Source: UBA7672 sp041398245 (GTDB lineage Bacteria > Pseudomonadota > Alphaproteobacteria > Caulobacterales > Hyphomonadaceae). Taken from it: a DNA stretch of 64,000 nt. The stretch lies in contig JAWKVC010000008.1 of NCBI GenBank assembly GCA_041398245.1, positions 110,496 through 174,495 on the forward strand, read 5' to 3'. Below the pieces are notes generated by a model. It was not told the DNA's origin and ran no database searches. It was given only the letters and a program-made list of their open reading frames with translations. The position numbers and the translations under genes were made by a program. Every line of letters starts with the position of its first letter. Within the stretch, counting starts at the first letter, position 1. Of this stretch, positions 1 through 8,488 are shown piece by piece.

Positions 1-62
1 GGCAGTCTTGCCTCGCCCCACCCCGGCGACGCAGCCTGCCGGAAAACAGGAGGGGGACGCAT

Positions 63-1214
63 ATGGAAGCCAGCGGCAAACCGGAGGTGTTCGCGCGGGC
101 CTGCCCCGACTGGTACGCCCGCCCGCAGCTGGGCGTGTTCATCCATTGGGGCGTGTTTGCGGTTCCGGGCTATGCGCCGGCGACGACCTCGATCACCGAG
201 CTGTTCAAGACGGACTATGACCGGGCGATGGCTTGGTCGCCCTACGCCGAATGGTACTGGAACGCCATGCGCGTGCCCGGCAGTCCCACGGCGGCGCACC
301 ACGCCAGCGAGCATGGCGGCCGGCCCTATGAAGATTTCCGGCCGGCGTTCGAGGCAGCCGCCGAGGCGTTCGACGCCAATGCCTGGGCGGATCTCTTCGC
401 GGCGGCGGGCGCGCGCTATGTCGTCTTCGTCACCAAGCATCATGACGGCTACTGCCTGTGGCCCAGCGAGGTGGCGAACCCCCACAAGGCTGACTGGACC
501 TCCAGGCGCGACTATGTCGGCGAACTGGCCGAGGCGGTGCGGGCGCGCGGCATGCGGTTTGGCGTCTATTATTCCGGCGGGCTCGACTGGACCTTCCACT
601 TCACGCCGATCTCGGATTTCGGCGACATGCTCGCCTGCGTGCCGACATCGGAAGACTATGCGCGCTATGCCGATGCGCAGGTGCGCGAGCTGATCGCGCG
701 CTACAAACCGTCGGTCCTATGGAACGACATCGCCTGGCCATCGGAGGACAATCTGCAGGCGCTGCTGGTGGACTATTATGCCGCCGTGCCGGACGGCGTG
801 GTCAATGACCGCTGGATGGCCTCGCGCGCAATCTTCGAGGCCATGCGGACGCCCGAAGCGCGGCAGGGCTTCAACGCCATGGTGAAGGCGCGCATGGCGG
901 CGGAGGGCGGCGAACTGGACAATCCCGAACCGCTGCACTGCGACTTCCGCACGGTCGAGTACGCCGAGGGCAAGCATATGGGCGGCAAGAAGTGGGAAGC
1001 CTGTCGCGGCATCGGCTGGGCCTTCGGCTACAACCGCGACGACCGGGCGGAGAACCACATGACGGGCGAGGCGCTGATCGACCTCTATCGCGATGTGACC
1101 GGGCGCGGCGGCAATCTTCTGATCAATGTCGGCCCGATGGCGGACGCGACAGTGCCGCCGCTGCAGGACGCGCCCTTGCGCGCGCTCGGGCGCTATCTGT
1201 CCACGAAGGCCTGA
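63..1214 (+). CDS. Alpha-L-fucosidase, GH29 family
   Basis: Encodes 383 residues that read as a glycoside hydrolase family 29 catalytic domain, which releases alpha-L-fucose from glycans. Family signatures visible are the early FIHWG motif (residues 26-30), VTKHHDGYCLW around 123-133, and LWND around 219-222, where the Asp is the expected catalytic nucleophile. The LLINVGP motif near the C-terminus is also typical. No signal peptide is seen, so the product is probably cytoplasmic. It lacks the extra C-terminal beta-sandwich found in many GH29 enzymes. The ATG at 63 is preceded by a strong GGAGGGGG ribosome binding site. The gene is followed by an inverted repeat that probably ends transcription. 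The exact linkage specificity cannot be read from sequence. Confidence 0.88.
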   Translation: MEASGKPEVFARACPDWYARPQLGVFIHWGVFAVPGYAPATTSITELFKTDYDRAMAWSPYAEWYWNAMRVPGSPTAAHHASEHGGRPYEDFRPAFEAAAEAFDANAWADLFAAAGARYVVFVTKHHDGYCLWPSEVANPHKADWTSRRDYVGELAEAVRARGMRFGVYYSGGLDWTFHFTPISDFGDMLACVPTSEDYARYADAQVRELIARYKPSVLWNDIAWPSEDNLQALLVDYYAAVPDGVVNDRWMASRAIFEAMRTPEARQGFNAMVKARMAAEGGELDNPEPLHCDFRTVEYAEGKHMGGKKWEACRGIGWAFGYNRDDRAENHMTGEALIDLYRDVTGRGGNLLINVGPMADATVPPLQDAPLRALGRYLSTKA

Positions 1215-1221
1215 ACGGCAA

Positions 1222-1260
1222 GGGCCGCGCCCGCCTGAAGCGAACGCGGCCCGTTGTTTC
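1222..1260 (+). terminator. Probable terminator after the fucosidase gene
   Basis: A perfect 8-bp inverted repeat (GGGCCGCG at 1222-1229, CGCGGCCC at 1245-1252) with a 15-nt loop is followed on the plus strand by GTTGTTTC. It lies between convergent genes, so it may act on both strands, but only the plus strand has a T-rich tail. Confidence 0.6.
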
Positions 1261-1285
1261 GTAGCCGTCTGCGGACGGAGCGATA

Positions 1286-2501
1286 TCAGCCGCGGAAGAG
1301 CGACAGGATGACCTGCGGCGCCTGGTTGGCGATCGACAGGGCCTGCGCGCCCAGCTGCTGCTTGATCTGCAGCGACTGGAGCTTGGCGGATTCCTTGGCG
1401 AGGTCGGCGTCGACGAGGTTGCCGATGCCGTTCTCGATCTCGTCCGAAAGCTTGGCGAGGAAGGTCTGCTGCGCATCAAGCGCGGTCGCCTGCGAGCCGA
1501 GACCGGCCAGCGTGACGTTGAGGTCGGTGATCGCCTGCTCCAGCGCGTTGGCGGCCGTGGTGGCCGAGGCGGCGGAAACCGCGATGTCGACGGTGGCGAA
1601 GGTCGAGAACATGGCGCTGGACAGCGACATGTCTGTGCCGTTGACGACGAACACGTTCGAGCCTGCCGAGGAGACGGTCGCGGTGCCGATACCGACGCCC
1701 AGGTTCGATGCGTCGACGCCCGAGGACGTGATCGCGAGATCGTCGAAATTGGTGTCGTTGATGAGGTAGGTGAACTGACCAGCGACATCGTCATACGACG
1801 CCGAGATCTTGCCGCCCGACTGGGCGTTCACCGCCTCGACATACTCGTCGATCGTCATGCCCGCGGTCAGTTCGACCTGGATGGTGAAGGTGCCCGTGTT
1901 GACCGAGTCCGTCAGCGCGAACTGGATGAGATCGCCGTCGGCCACATCACCGCCGGTGCCCGACACGTCGATGACCAGCGCAGAGCCGGACAGCGGCGAA
2001 GCCAACGCCGCGGATTGGACACCCGCTGTGGTCGCCGCAACCGAACCGCCGAGGTCGGAGATCAGAACGTTGAGGCTTGAAGCTTCCGACCGCAAGGTTG
2101 GCGCCGTTGAACTGGGCCGAGTTGGCGATAACGTCGATCTGCGAGCGCATGGAGGCGAAGTCGGCCTGCAGGGCGGCGCGCTGGTCGGGCGTGAGGTCAT
2201 CCGCCTGGGCGGCGACGGCCTTGGCCTTCAGCTTCTGGAGGATGTCGCCGATCGACTTGCCGGCGGCGAGCGCCACATCAAGCGTCGAGTTGGCGCGGTC
2301 GATGCCATCCTTGACCGCCGCAACGGAGGAGACCCGGCTCCTCTGCCCCTCGGCGATGGCGTAGATGGCGCCGTCGTCGCGGGCGCTCGCAATCTTGAGG
2401 CCGGTGGAAATCTTGTTCTGGACGCCCTCAAGCTCCGTGTTCGTGAAGTTGAGGTTCTGGAGCGCGATCATGGCGCTGTAGTTCGTATTGACGCTCAGCA
2501 T
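1286..2501 (-). pseudogene. Flagellin, frame-disrupted copy
   Basis: Reads as a full flagellin split over two frames. The N-terminal half starts at the ATG at 2501 (MLSVNTNYSAM) and runs in one frame to about 2085. The rest, ending at 1286 with the conserved C-terminus (GAQALSIANQAPQVILSLFRG), is in another frame. Alignment by eye to the intact paralogue at 2818-4029 puts one extra base near 2078-2088, where the intact copy reads NGANLALGNTSLSVLI. The total of 1216 nt is one more than a multiple of three and four more than the intact gene. A near-consensus sigma-54 promoter sits just upstream. It may be a real pseudogene, a reversible frameshift or a sequencing error. Flagellins build the flagellar filament outside the cell. 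Confidence 0.85.
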
Positions 2502-2562
2502 GGCCGGAGCTCCTGCGCAGACTTCGTTCGCACCCAATGCGGGCGAGGACTTGTTCTGTGTG

Positions 2563-2579
2563 TTCAAGCCGCGTGCCAG
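2563..2579 (-). promoter_or_regulatory. Sigma-54 (-24/-12) promoter of the first flagellin
   Basis: On the minus strand the sequence is CTGGCACG-CGGC-TTGAA, a close match to the sigma-54 consensus TGGCACG-N4-TTGCA with correct GG-to-TTG spacing and a single departure in the -12 GC pair (GA). It lies about 62 bp upstream of the flagellin ATG at 2501. In Caulobacter, late flagellar genes including flagellins use sigma-54. The site also shows that an upstream start at 2567 would fall inside the promoter and is wrong. Confidence 0.8.
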
Positions 2580-2580
2580 T

Positions 2581-2596
2581 CTGTTAAGGTTAACAG
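2581..2596. promoter_or_regulatory. Palindrome abutting the sigma-54 promoter
   Basis: CTGTTAAGGTTAACAG is a perfect 7-bp inverted repeat with a 2-nt spacer. It starts one base beyond the -24 element, on its upstream side. This placement suits an operator or activator site. The TTAA cores resemble CtrA half-sites, but the spacing (2 nt) is not the usual 7. Confidence 0.4.
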
Positions 2597-2723
2597 GCCC
2601 GGCCGGAGACGCTGATTTCAGGGGGATTGACGGTTAACACGACCGGTGGGGCGCTAACAAAACGCTGAATCGAATTTACCTCCCGGCACGTTTTGCCGGG
2701 CGAAGGCGCGCCGACCGGTAGGC

Positions 2724-2763
2724 AAAAACGGCAGTGGGGCGAAGCCCGGAAGCTTCGCCCCAC
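2724..2763 (-). terminator. Rho-independent terminator of the intact flagellin
   Basis: A perfect 12-bp stem (2734-2745 with 2752-2763, loop CCGGAA) is followed on the minus strand by a T5 tract at 2724-2729. It lies 54 bp beyond the stop codon of the flagellin at 2818-4029. This separates the two flagellin transcripts. Confidence 0.85.
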
Positions 2764-2817
2764 GCCGTAAGCCCGAGGTTTGCCGGACCGCCGGAATGGC
2801 GGCGGCCGGCGAGCCCG

Positions 2818-4029
2818 TTAGCGGAAGAACGACAGAATCAGCGACGGCGCCTGGTTGGCGATCGAGAGAGCCTGCGCGCCCAGCTGCTGCTTGATCTGCA
2901 GCGACTGGAGGCGGGCGGATTCCTTCGCCAGGTCGGCGTCGACGAGGTTGCCGATGCCTTGCTCGATGGCGTCCGACAGCTTCGACAGGAAGTCGTTCTG
3001 GATATCCAGAGCGGCAGCCTGCGAACCCATGGTCGCCAGCGCGTTGTTGAGGTCGTTGATCGCCGTATCGATGGCGTTCGACGCCGTCGTCGCGGCCGCC
3101 GTGGACACCGAGATGTCCGTGGAGGCGAGCGAGGACAGGATCGAGCCGGACAGCGAGAAGTCGGCGCCCGTCACCGAGAAGGTGTTGGAGCCTGCCGACG
3201 AGACCGTCGCCGTGGCTACGCCCGCGCCCAGATTGGTCGCGTCGGTGCCCGAAGAGCTGATCGCCAGGTCGTCAAACGCCGGATCGTTGATCAGGTAGGT
3301 GAACTCGCCCGTCGTGTCATCATACGAGGCCGAGATCTTGCCGCCCGACTGCGCGTTCACGGCTTCGACGAACTCATCGACCGTCATGCCCGCGGTCAGT
3401 TCGACCTCGATCGTGAACGTGCCGTTGTTGACCGAGTCCGTCAGTGCGAACGTGATCAGATCGTTGTCAGCGATGTCGCCGCCGGAGGCGCCGACGTCGA
3501 TGACCAGGGCCGAGCCCGAGAGCGGAGTCGACAGGCCAGCCGACTGGACGCCGTCCGAGGTCGCAGCAACCGAGCCGCCGAGGTCCGAGATGAGGACGCT
3601 GAGCGAGGTGTTGCCGAGAGCGAGGTTGGCGCCGTTGAACTGCGCGGCGTTGGCGATCGTGTCGATCTGCTGACGCAGGCTGGCGAAGTCAGCCTGCAGG
3701 GCCGAGCGTTGATCCGGCGTCAGGTCGTCGGCCTGGGCGGCGACGGCTTTGGCCTTCAGCTTCTGCAGGATTTCGCCAACCGACTTACCGGCGGCAAGCG
3801 CGACGTCGACCGTCGAAGAGGCGCGGTCGATACCGTCCTTGACAGCGGCGACGGACGACACGCGGGCGCGTTGACCTTCGGCGATGGCGTAGACGGCGCC
3901 GTTGTCACGGGCGCTGGACACCTTGAAACCGGTCGAGATCGCGTTCTGGACCTGGTTCAGTTCTTTGTTTGTGGCGTTGAGGGATTGAAGCGCGATGGAC
4001 GCGCCATAGTTCGAGTTCACGCTAAGCAT
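2818..4029 (-). CDS. Flagellin, intact copy
   Basis: Encodes 403 residues with the conserved flagellin N-domain (starting MLSVNSNYGASIALQSLN) and C-domain (KESARLQSLQIKQQLGAQAL, ending LILSFFR). It polymerises into the flagellar filament after export by the flagellar type III system. The protein is longer than the roughly 275-residue Caulobacter flagellins; the extra part lies in the middle (about 150-300), the surface-exposed D2/D3 region. The frame-disrupted copy downstream is very similar throughout, so the pair arose by duplication. The ATG at 4029 matches the family start. No good sigma-54 element was found upstream of this copy, but its leader holds two hairpins. flaF and flbT lie directly upstream on the same strand. 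Confidence 0.95.
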   Translation of the reverse strand: MLSVNSNYGASIALQSLNATNKELNQVQNAISTGFKVSSARDNGAVYAIAEGQRARVSSVAAVKDGIDRASSTVDVALAAGKSVGEILQKLKAKAVAAQADDLTPDQRSALQADFASLRQQIDTIANAAQFNGANLALGNTSLSVLISDLGGSVAATSDGVQSAGLSTPLSGSALVIDVGASGGDIADNDLITFALTDSVNNGTFTIEVELTAGMTVDEFVEAVNAQSGGKISASYDDTTGEFTYLINDPAFDDLAISSSGTDATNLGAGVATATVSSAGSNTFSVTGADFSLSGSILSSLASTDISVSTAAATTASNAIDTAINDLNNALATMGSQAAALDIQNDFLSKLSDAIEQGIGNLVDADLAKESARLQSLQIKQQLGAQALSIANQAPSLILSFFR

Positions 4030-4058
4030 GACGAGACGTCTCCGTTCTGGGTCGAAGA

Positions 4059-4096
4059 CCGATCTTTTTGATCGGCCGCTGGCGCGTTTTGCGCCA
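4059..4096 (-). promoter_or_regulatory. Two hairpins in the flagellin leader
   Basis: Two perfect inverted repeats lie 30-67 bp upstream of the flagellin start: CCGATC-N5-GATCGG (4059-4075) and TGGCGC-N5-GCGCCA (4080-4096). In Caulobacter FlbT controls flagellin mRNA through its 5' leader, and flbT is encoded just upstream here. That these hairpins are FlbT targets is inference. The first repeat has a T5/A5 loop and could also act as a weak terminator of read-through. Confidence 0.5.
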
Positions 4097-4220
4097 ACAT
4101 CGGGCGACTATGCCGGAGAGGTCTTAATCATAGGTGTGGCGCCGGCAACGAAAGTGCTGCCAAAACCCTAACCAAAACAGGTTGGTAAACCGCTCGTTAG
4201 CGATCAGCGCGCAGCCGCCA

Positions 4221-4595
4221 TCAGGCCGGAACGGCCGCCGCCTGCTGGGCCGGGGCAAGGCCCTGCATGATGGTGCGGTTGATGTCGATCAGCACATCCC
4301 ACGCGGCGCCATCACGCATCACGGCGCTTGAGTGACGGTCGACGAAGAGGGACAGCGAGATGATCTGGGCGCGCAGACCCTGCGGCAGCGAGTTGCCTTC
4401 CGCCGCGCAATCGGCGGCCAGCAAGGACCACAGGCGGCGGTTCGTCGCCAGCGCCTCGGCGCGGCGGCCCACTTCCGTATCCGGAAGGCTGGCGGCGTCT
4501 ATCAGACTGCGCGTCGCAACCGCAAAGGCGCGATACTCGGTCTGACGCGGACCTTCAGTCTTCTTCGCCGCGTTCTGATAGGCCTGGATCGACAT
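4221..4595 (-). CDS. flaF: Flagellar biosynthesis regulator FlaF
   Basis: Encodes 124 residues with the FlaF pattern: a start like MSIQAYQNAAKKTEGPRQTE, then a helix with RSLIDA, and the segment ALATNRRLWSLLAADCA around 50-65. FlaF works with FlbT in alphaproteobacteria to couple flagellin synthesis to assembly; in Caulobacter and Brucella it favours flagellin production. The gene overlaps the end of flbT by 41 bp, which suggests translational coupling. It lies upstream of the intact flagellin on the same strand. The start ATG at 4595 fits the family length of about 115-125 residues. Confidence 0.93.
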   Translation of the reverse strand: MSIQAYQNAAKKTEGPRQTEYRAFAVATRSLIDAASLPDTEVGRRAEALATNRRLWSLLAADCAAEGNSLPQGLRAQIISLSLFVDRHSSAVMRDGAAWDVLIDINRTIMQGLAPAQQAAAVPA

Positions 4596-4980
4596 TACCC
4601 AGCAATCCCTGTTCGTAGGTTAGAAGCTTCCGGCACCTTGTCAGCGCCTTGTAGTAATCGGCCCCCATCACCTCGCGCGAGAGCGAGACGCATTCCTTGA
4701 GGACTTCGGTGGAGCGGATGGCGCCCATGAACTCATTCAGGCGCAGCACGAACTCGTCGTAGAACTGGTTCGCGCCGGCAGGGTCGAGATACATCATCAT
4801 GATGGGGAAATAGATCCGGCGGGCGGGCGTATTCGCGTCCTCCGGCTGGATGATATCCTTCTCCCGGAGAATGGACGCCTTGTTCTGCAGCAACAGGACC
4901 GCGCGGCGGTCGCCGTTCTGCAGCACCGCCCCGTTGACCACGAAGCGCTCGCCCGGCTTGAGCGACAGTTTGAGCGGCAT
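4555..4980 (-). CDS. flbT: Flagellin mRNA regulator FlbT
   Basis: Encodes 141 residues matching FlbT: MPLKLSLKPGERFVVNGAVL at the start, then LLQNKASILREKDI and the ARRIYFPIMMMYLDP segment. FlbT is a post-transcriptional regulator that binds the flagellin mRNA leader in Caulobacter and lowers its stability until the hook is complete. The ATG at 4980 follows GGGAGG with good spacing. It overlaps flaF by 41 bp. The 240-bp gap to the divergent MoxR gene holds two CCTTAAG boxes 21 bp apart. Confidence 0.94.
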   Translation of the reverse strand: MPLKLSLKPGERFVVNGAVLQNGDRRAVLLLQNKASILREKDIIQPEDANTPARRIYFPIMMMYLDPAGANQFYDEFVLRLNEFMGAIRSTEVLKECVSLSREVMGADYYKALTRCRKLLTYEQGLLGNVDPGLSERGEED

Positions 4981-5062
4981 CCATTCCTCCCGGCCGGGCG
5001 CCCTGACCCCGTTTGCGTAGCGGGAGTCTGGACGGGGCCGAACCGTGGGTCTAGCGGCGGTT

Positions 5063-5090
5063 CCTTAAGTTTTGCTTGTGAGGCCTTAAG
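5063..5090. promoter_or_regulatory. Paired CCTTAAG boxes between flbT and moxR
   Basis: CCTTAAG occurs at 5063-5069 and again at 5084-5090, with 21 bp (two helical turns) between starts, in the divergent intergenic region. Same-face spacing suggests a two-site operator. TTAA cores recall CtrA half-sites, but the spacing does not match the known CtrA box. Confidence 0.3.
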
Positions 5091-5220
5091 ATCAGGGGGC
5101 GGAGCGCACTGGAAATGCCTGCGAAACCGGAGAAAGGGCGCGCAGCCCCAACGCCCTATTCCCCTCCCCGCCCAAATCCGCTCTAACCGTAACGATCGTT
5201 CCAAACGGGGTAGTCCAGAC

Positions 5221-6078
<858 letters not shown>

Positions 6079-6167
6079 GTTCCGCCTGACGCCGTCGCGG
6101 CAGGGCTGTTCGGCCGCGCGGATCAGTCTAATCTGCGTCCCGTACGGTCCAGGGAGGGACGCACATC

Positions 6168-6812
6168 ATGATCAATATTGTTCGCATCGCCAAAGTGGTG
6201 GCGTTGCTGGCCTTCGTGCTGCCGTGGGTGGCGGTTTCATGCTCGGGTGTTGACCTCGCCACTTCATCTGGCGTCGAGCTGATCCAGGGCAAGATGACGG
6301 CGAATGCCGATGCTTCCAAGCAGATGGCCGCGCAGATGGGTGGCCTGGGCGGCGGCATGGGTAATGTCACGATCCACGATACGCCCAGCAGCGCCGAAAC
6401 GCCGGATCTCGGCATGAACTATTTCGCGGCGGGCGCAGCAGCCGTGATCGTCCTCGGACTGGTGCTGACCTTCATCGGCGGCATCAAGACTGCCGGACGC
6501 AATGCGCTCGTCACCAGCCTGCTCGCAGCCGGCCTCGCCTTCGGCGCGACCTGGCAGTTCAAGGAGCAGATCAGGGCCGAGAGCATGAAGGACCAGCAGG
6601 CCAGCGCCGCCGACAACCCGTTCGGCGGCGGAATGGGCGGAATGGGCGGCATGGCCGGAATGGGCGGCATGGGCGGCGACATGATCGACAGCATGGTGCA
6701 GTACCGGATCGGCTTCTGGCTGGTTCTGGGCGCGCTGGTTGTCGCAGCCGGGGCCGGCGGCGTCGCAATGAGCGGCGGCGCCAACGCGTCGGCGCGGCCG
6801 GACAGCATGTAG
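6168..6812 (+). CDS. Hypothetical membrane protein with Gly-Gly-Met repeats
   Basis: Encodes 214 residues of unknown function. Hydrophobic segments are seen at about 5-25, 84-105, 112-128 and 180-200, so the protein should lie in the inner membrane. Between the third and fourth is a low-complexity tract of GGM/AGM repeats (about 150-168), and a smaller GGLGGGMG stretch precedes the second segment. Methionine-rich loops can bind copper or silver ions, but that is only a possibility here. The ATG follows a GGGAGG ribosome binding site. It ends just before a 9-bp hairpin shared with the convergent deacetylase gene. Confidence 0.75.
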   Translation: MINIVRIAKVVALLAFVLPWVAVSCSGVDLATSSGVELIQGKMTANADASKQMAAQMGGLGGGMGNVTIHDTPSSAETPDLGMNYFAAGAAAVIVLGLVLTFIGGIKTAGRNALVTSLLAAGLAFGATWQFKEQIRAESMKDQQASAADNPFGGGMGGMGGMAGMGGMGGDMIDSMVQYRIGFWLVLGALVVAAGAGGVAMSGGANASARPDSM

Positions 6813-6831
6813 ACCCGGAGAGACGCGCGGG

Positions 6832-6854
6832 GCGCGCCGGTTCAGCCGGCGCGC
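6832..6854. terminator. Strong hairpin between convergent genes
   Basis: GCGCGCCGG (6832-6840) pairs perfectly with CCGGCGCGC (6846-6854) across a 5-nt loop. It overlaps the stop codon of the deacetylase gene and follows the membrane protein gene by 20 bp. There is no T tract on either strand, so termination would be weak or factor-assisted. Confidence 0.4.
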
Positions 6855-8002
6855 AACGTGTCGATAAAGCGCGAGAAGACCTGCAGGCCTTTCTCGATCT
6901 CGGACACGGCCACGAATTCGTTGGGCCGGTGCGCCTGCTCGACCGAGCCCGGTCCGCAAATCACCGCCGGGAAGCCGGCCTTCTGGAACTGCCCTCCCTC
7001 GGTTGCGAAGGCGGCGACGCGCACCGCATTATCGCCCGTAAGCGCACGCATGAAGGTCTCAGCCGTGCTGTCGCGTTGCAGCTGCATGGGCGGCGCATCG
7101 GCCGTCTTGGCGACGACGACGCCACATTCGGGGCCCAGTTTCGACAGGCGTTTATGGACGGCATCAACCTGATCGAAGAAGGGCTGCAGCATCGCGTCCG
7201 GATTGGCGCCGGGCACGGTGCGGACGTCGAACACGAAGCGGCATTCGCGCGCGAGGATGTTCGCCACCGTGCCGCCGCTGATTTCACCCACCGTGATGGT
7301 CGTCCAGGACGGATCAAACTCGGACTGCGTGGGCGCGGCCTCCTCCTGCTCGCGCGCGATGCGGCGCAGCGTGGCGAGCAGATCGATCGCCTCGTGGATG
7401 GCGGACGCGCCCATGCGCGGGTCCGACGAATGCGCGGCCTTGCCTGTGATTTGGACATCGTAGTCGCGAATGCCCTTGTGCGCCGAGAGCACGCCCCACA
7501 GCGTCGGCTCGCCGACCCAGATGACGGAAGGCGCCGCGCCGCGGCGGCCGATCTCCGCGATCATGGGCTCGACGCCGGCGCAGCCGATCTCCTCGTCATA
7601 GGAAAATGCAAAGTGGACCGGCTTTTTGAGCTGCAGTTTCGAAATGGTTTCGGCATGGGCGAGCGACAGGGCGATGAAACCCTTCATGTCGGTCGTGCCG
7701 CGCGCAAACCATTTGCCGCCGGTCTCGATCATGTCGAACGGGTCGGTTGCCCAGGGCTGGCCATCGACAGGCACGACATCGGTGTGACCGGACAGGACAA
7801 TGCCGCCCGGCGTATCCGGACCGAGTCGCGCCCAGAGGTTGGACTTCTTGCCATCCTCCGACGGCACGCGGACGAGCTGGGCGCCCAGAGGCCGCAGGAA
7901 ATCCTCGACCCATTCGATCAGGGGCAGGTTCGAGTCGCGCGAGGTTGTATCGAACGCACACAGGCGATGCAGGATGTCGCGGACGCGAGCCAGGGAGGTC
8001 AT
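6842..8002 (-). CDS. argE: Acetylornithine deacetylase (M20 peptidase family)
   Basis: Encodes 386 residues of an M20 metallohydrolase that removes the acetyl group from N-acetylornithine in arginine synthesis. Metal and catalytic residues are visible: H73 and D75 in SGHTDVVPVD, D105 in RGTTDMKG, the paired Glu 137-138 in SYDEEIG, and the late His in AHRPNE. The ATG at 8002 gives the family N-terminus; the longer open frame to 8425 is antisense to the next gene and was not used. The gene is divergent from the GST-like gene. Succinyl-diaminopimelate desuccinylase is a relative, but the CGGFE/ATEGG region fits ArgE better. Confidence 0.85.
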   Translation of the reverse strand: MTSLARVRDILHRLCAFDTTSRDSNLPLIEWVEDFLRPLGAQLVRVPSEDGKKSNLWARLGPDTPGGIVLSGHTDVVPVDGQPWATDPFDMIETGGKWFARGTTDMKGFIALSLAHAETISKLQLKKPVHFAFSYDEEIGCAGVEPMIAEIGRRGAAPSVIWVGEPTLWGVLSAHKGIRDYDVQITGKAAHSSDPRMGASAIHEAIDLLATLRRIAREQEEAAPTQSEFDPSWTTITVGEISGGTVANILARECRFVFDVRTVPGANPDAMLQPFFDQVDAVHKRLSKLGPECGVVVAKTADAPPMQLQRDSTAETFMRALTGDNAVRVAAFATEGGQFQKAGFPAVICGPGSVEQAHRPNEFVAVSEIEKGLQVFSRFIDTLRAG

Positions 8003-8053
8003 GGGAAGGAAGCTAGCGATGGACTTTCCCGGCGCAAGGCGTAAGCGGGCCCC

Positions 8054-8479
8054 ATGGTCCACTTTCACGCAGGCACGGGACCCGACACGCAGGCGATCGG
8101 CATCGCGCTGGAGGAAATGTTCTTGAGCTATACGCTGGCGCCCCAGCGCGCGCCCGTGCCGGTGATGATCGTCGGCCAGGCCCGCTTGCCGGACGCCGCC
8201 AACATCCTGCTGGCGCTGGCCCGCAAGACGGGCCGTTTCATGCCGCCTGACGCCGAGGCGGCGAAGCGTTGGCTGGCCAAGACGCCGCCGGGTCTGGACG
8301 AGCTGGAAGCGACGCTGGCCGACAGGGACTACATCCTCGGCCCCTACTCCATCGCCGACATGGCGATCTATCCGCACGTGGCGATGCGGGATGAGCTGCC
8401 GCCCGTTGTGGCGGCATGGCGCCATCGGCTGAGTCTGCGCCCCGGCGTGGGGCGCGGCATGGGAGTGTTCGCAGGCTAG
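8054..8479 (+). CDS. Short glutathione S-transferase-like protein
   Basis: Encodes 141 residues resembling a shortened GST. The thioredoxin-like N-domain is reduced to about 35 residues, followed by helical C-domain signatures such as GLDELEATLADRDYILGPYSIADMAIYPHV (about 79-110), where the Asp of SIADMA is the conserved N-capping residue, and a late RPGVGRGM. GSTs of this type usually have about 200 residues, so this is either a specialised short form or decayed. It faces away from argE with a 51-bp gap. Its start is uncertain because the ribosome binding site is weak. Confidence 0.65.
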   Translation: MVHFHAGTGPDTQAIGIALEEMFLSYTLAPQRAPVPVMIVGQARLPDAANILLALARKTGRFMPPDAEAAKRWLAKTPPGLDELEATLADRDYILGPYSIADMAIYPHVAMRDELPPVVAAWRHRLSLRPGVGRGMGVFAG

Positions 8480-8488
8480 CGCCGAAGC

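Noticed and set aside
2734..4071. Long plus-strand open frame (445 codons) over the flagellin
   Set aside because: It is antisense to a clear flagellin and has a low-complexity Arg/Gly/Asp composition typical of shadow frames in GC-rich DNA.
4110..4190. Sigma-54 promoter for the intact flagellin
   Set aside because: A TGGCA and a TTGC occur in order, but the spacing is three bases too long for a -24/-12 element.
6929..8044. Plus-strand open frame over argE
   Set aside because: Antisense to argE; no recognisable motif and Arg/Ala/Gly-rich.
8003..8425. N-terminal extension of argE
   Set aside because: The extra 141 codons are antisense to the GST-like gene and do not resemble any M20 enzyme start; the ATG at 8002 gives the family N-terminus.
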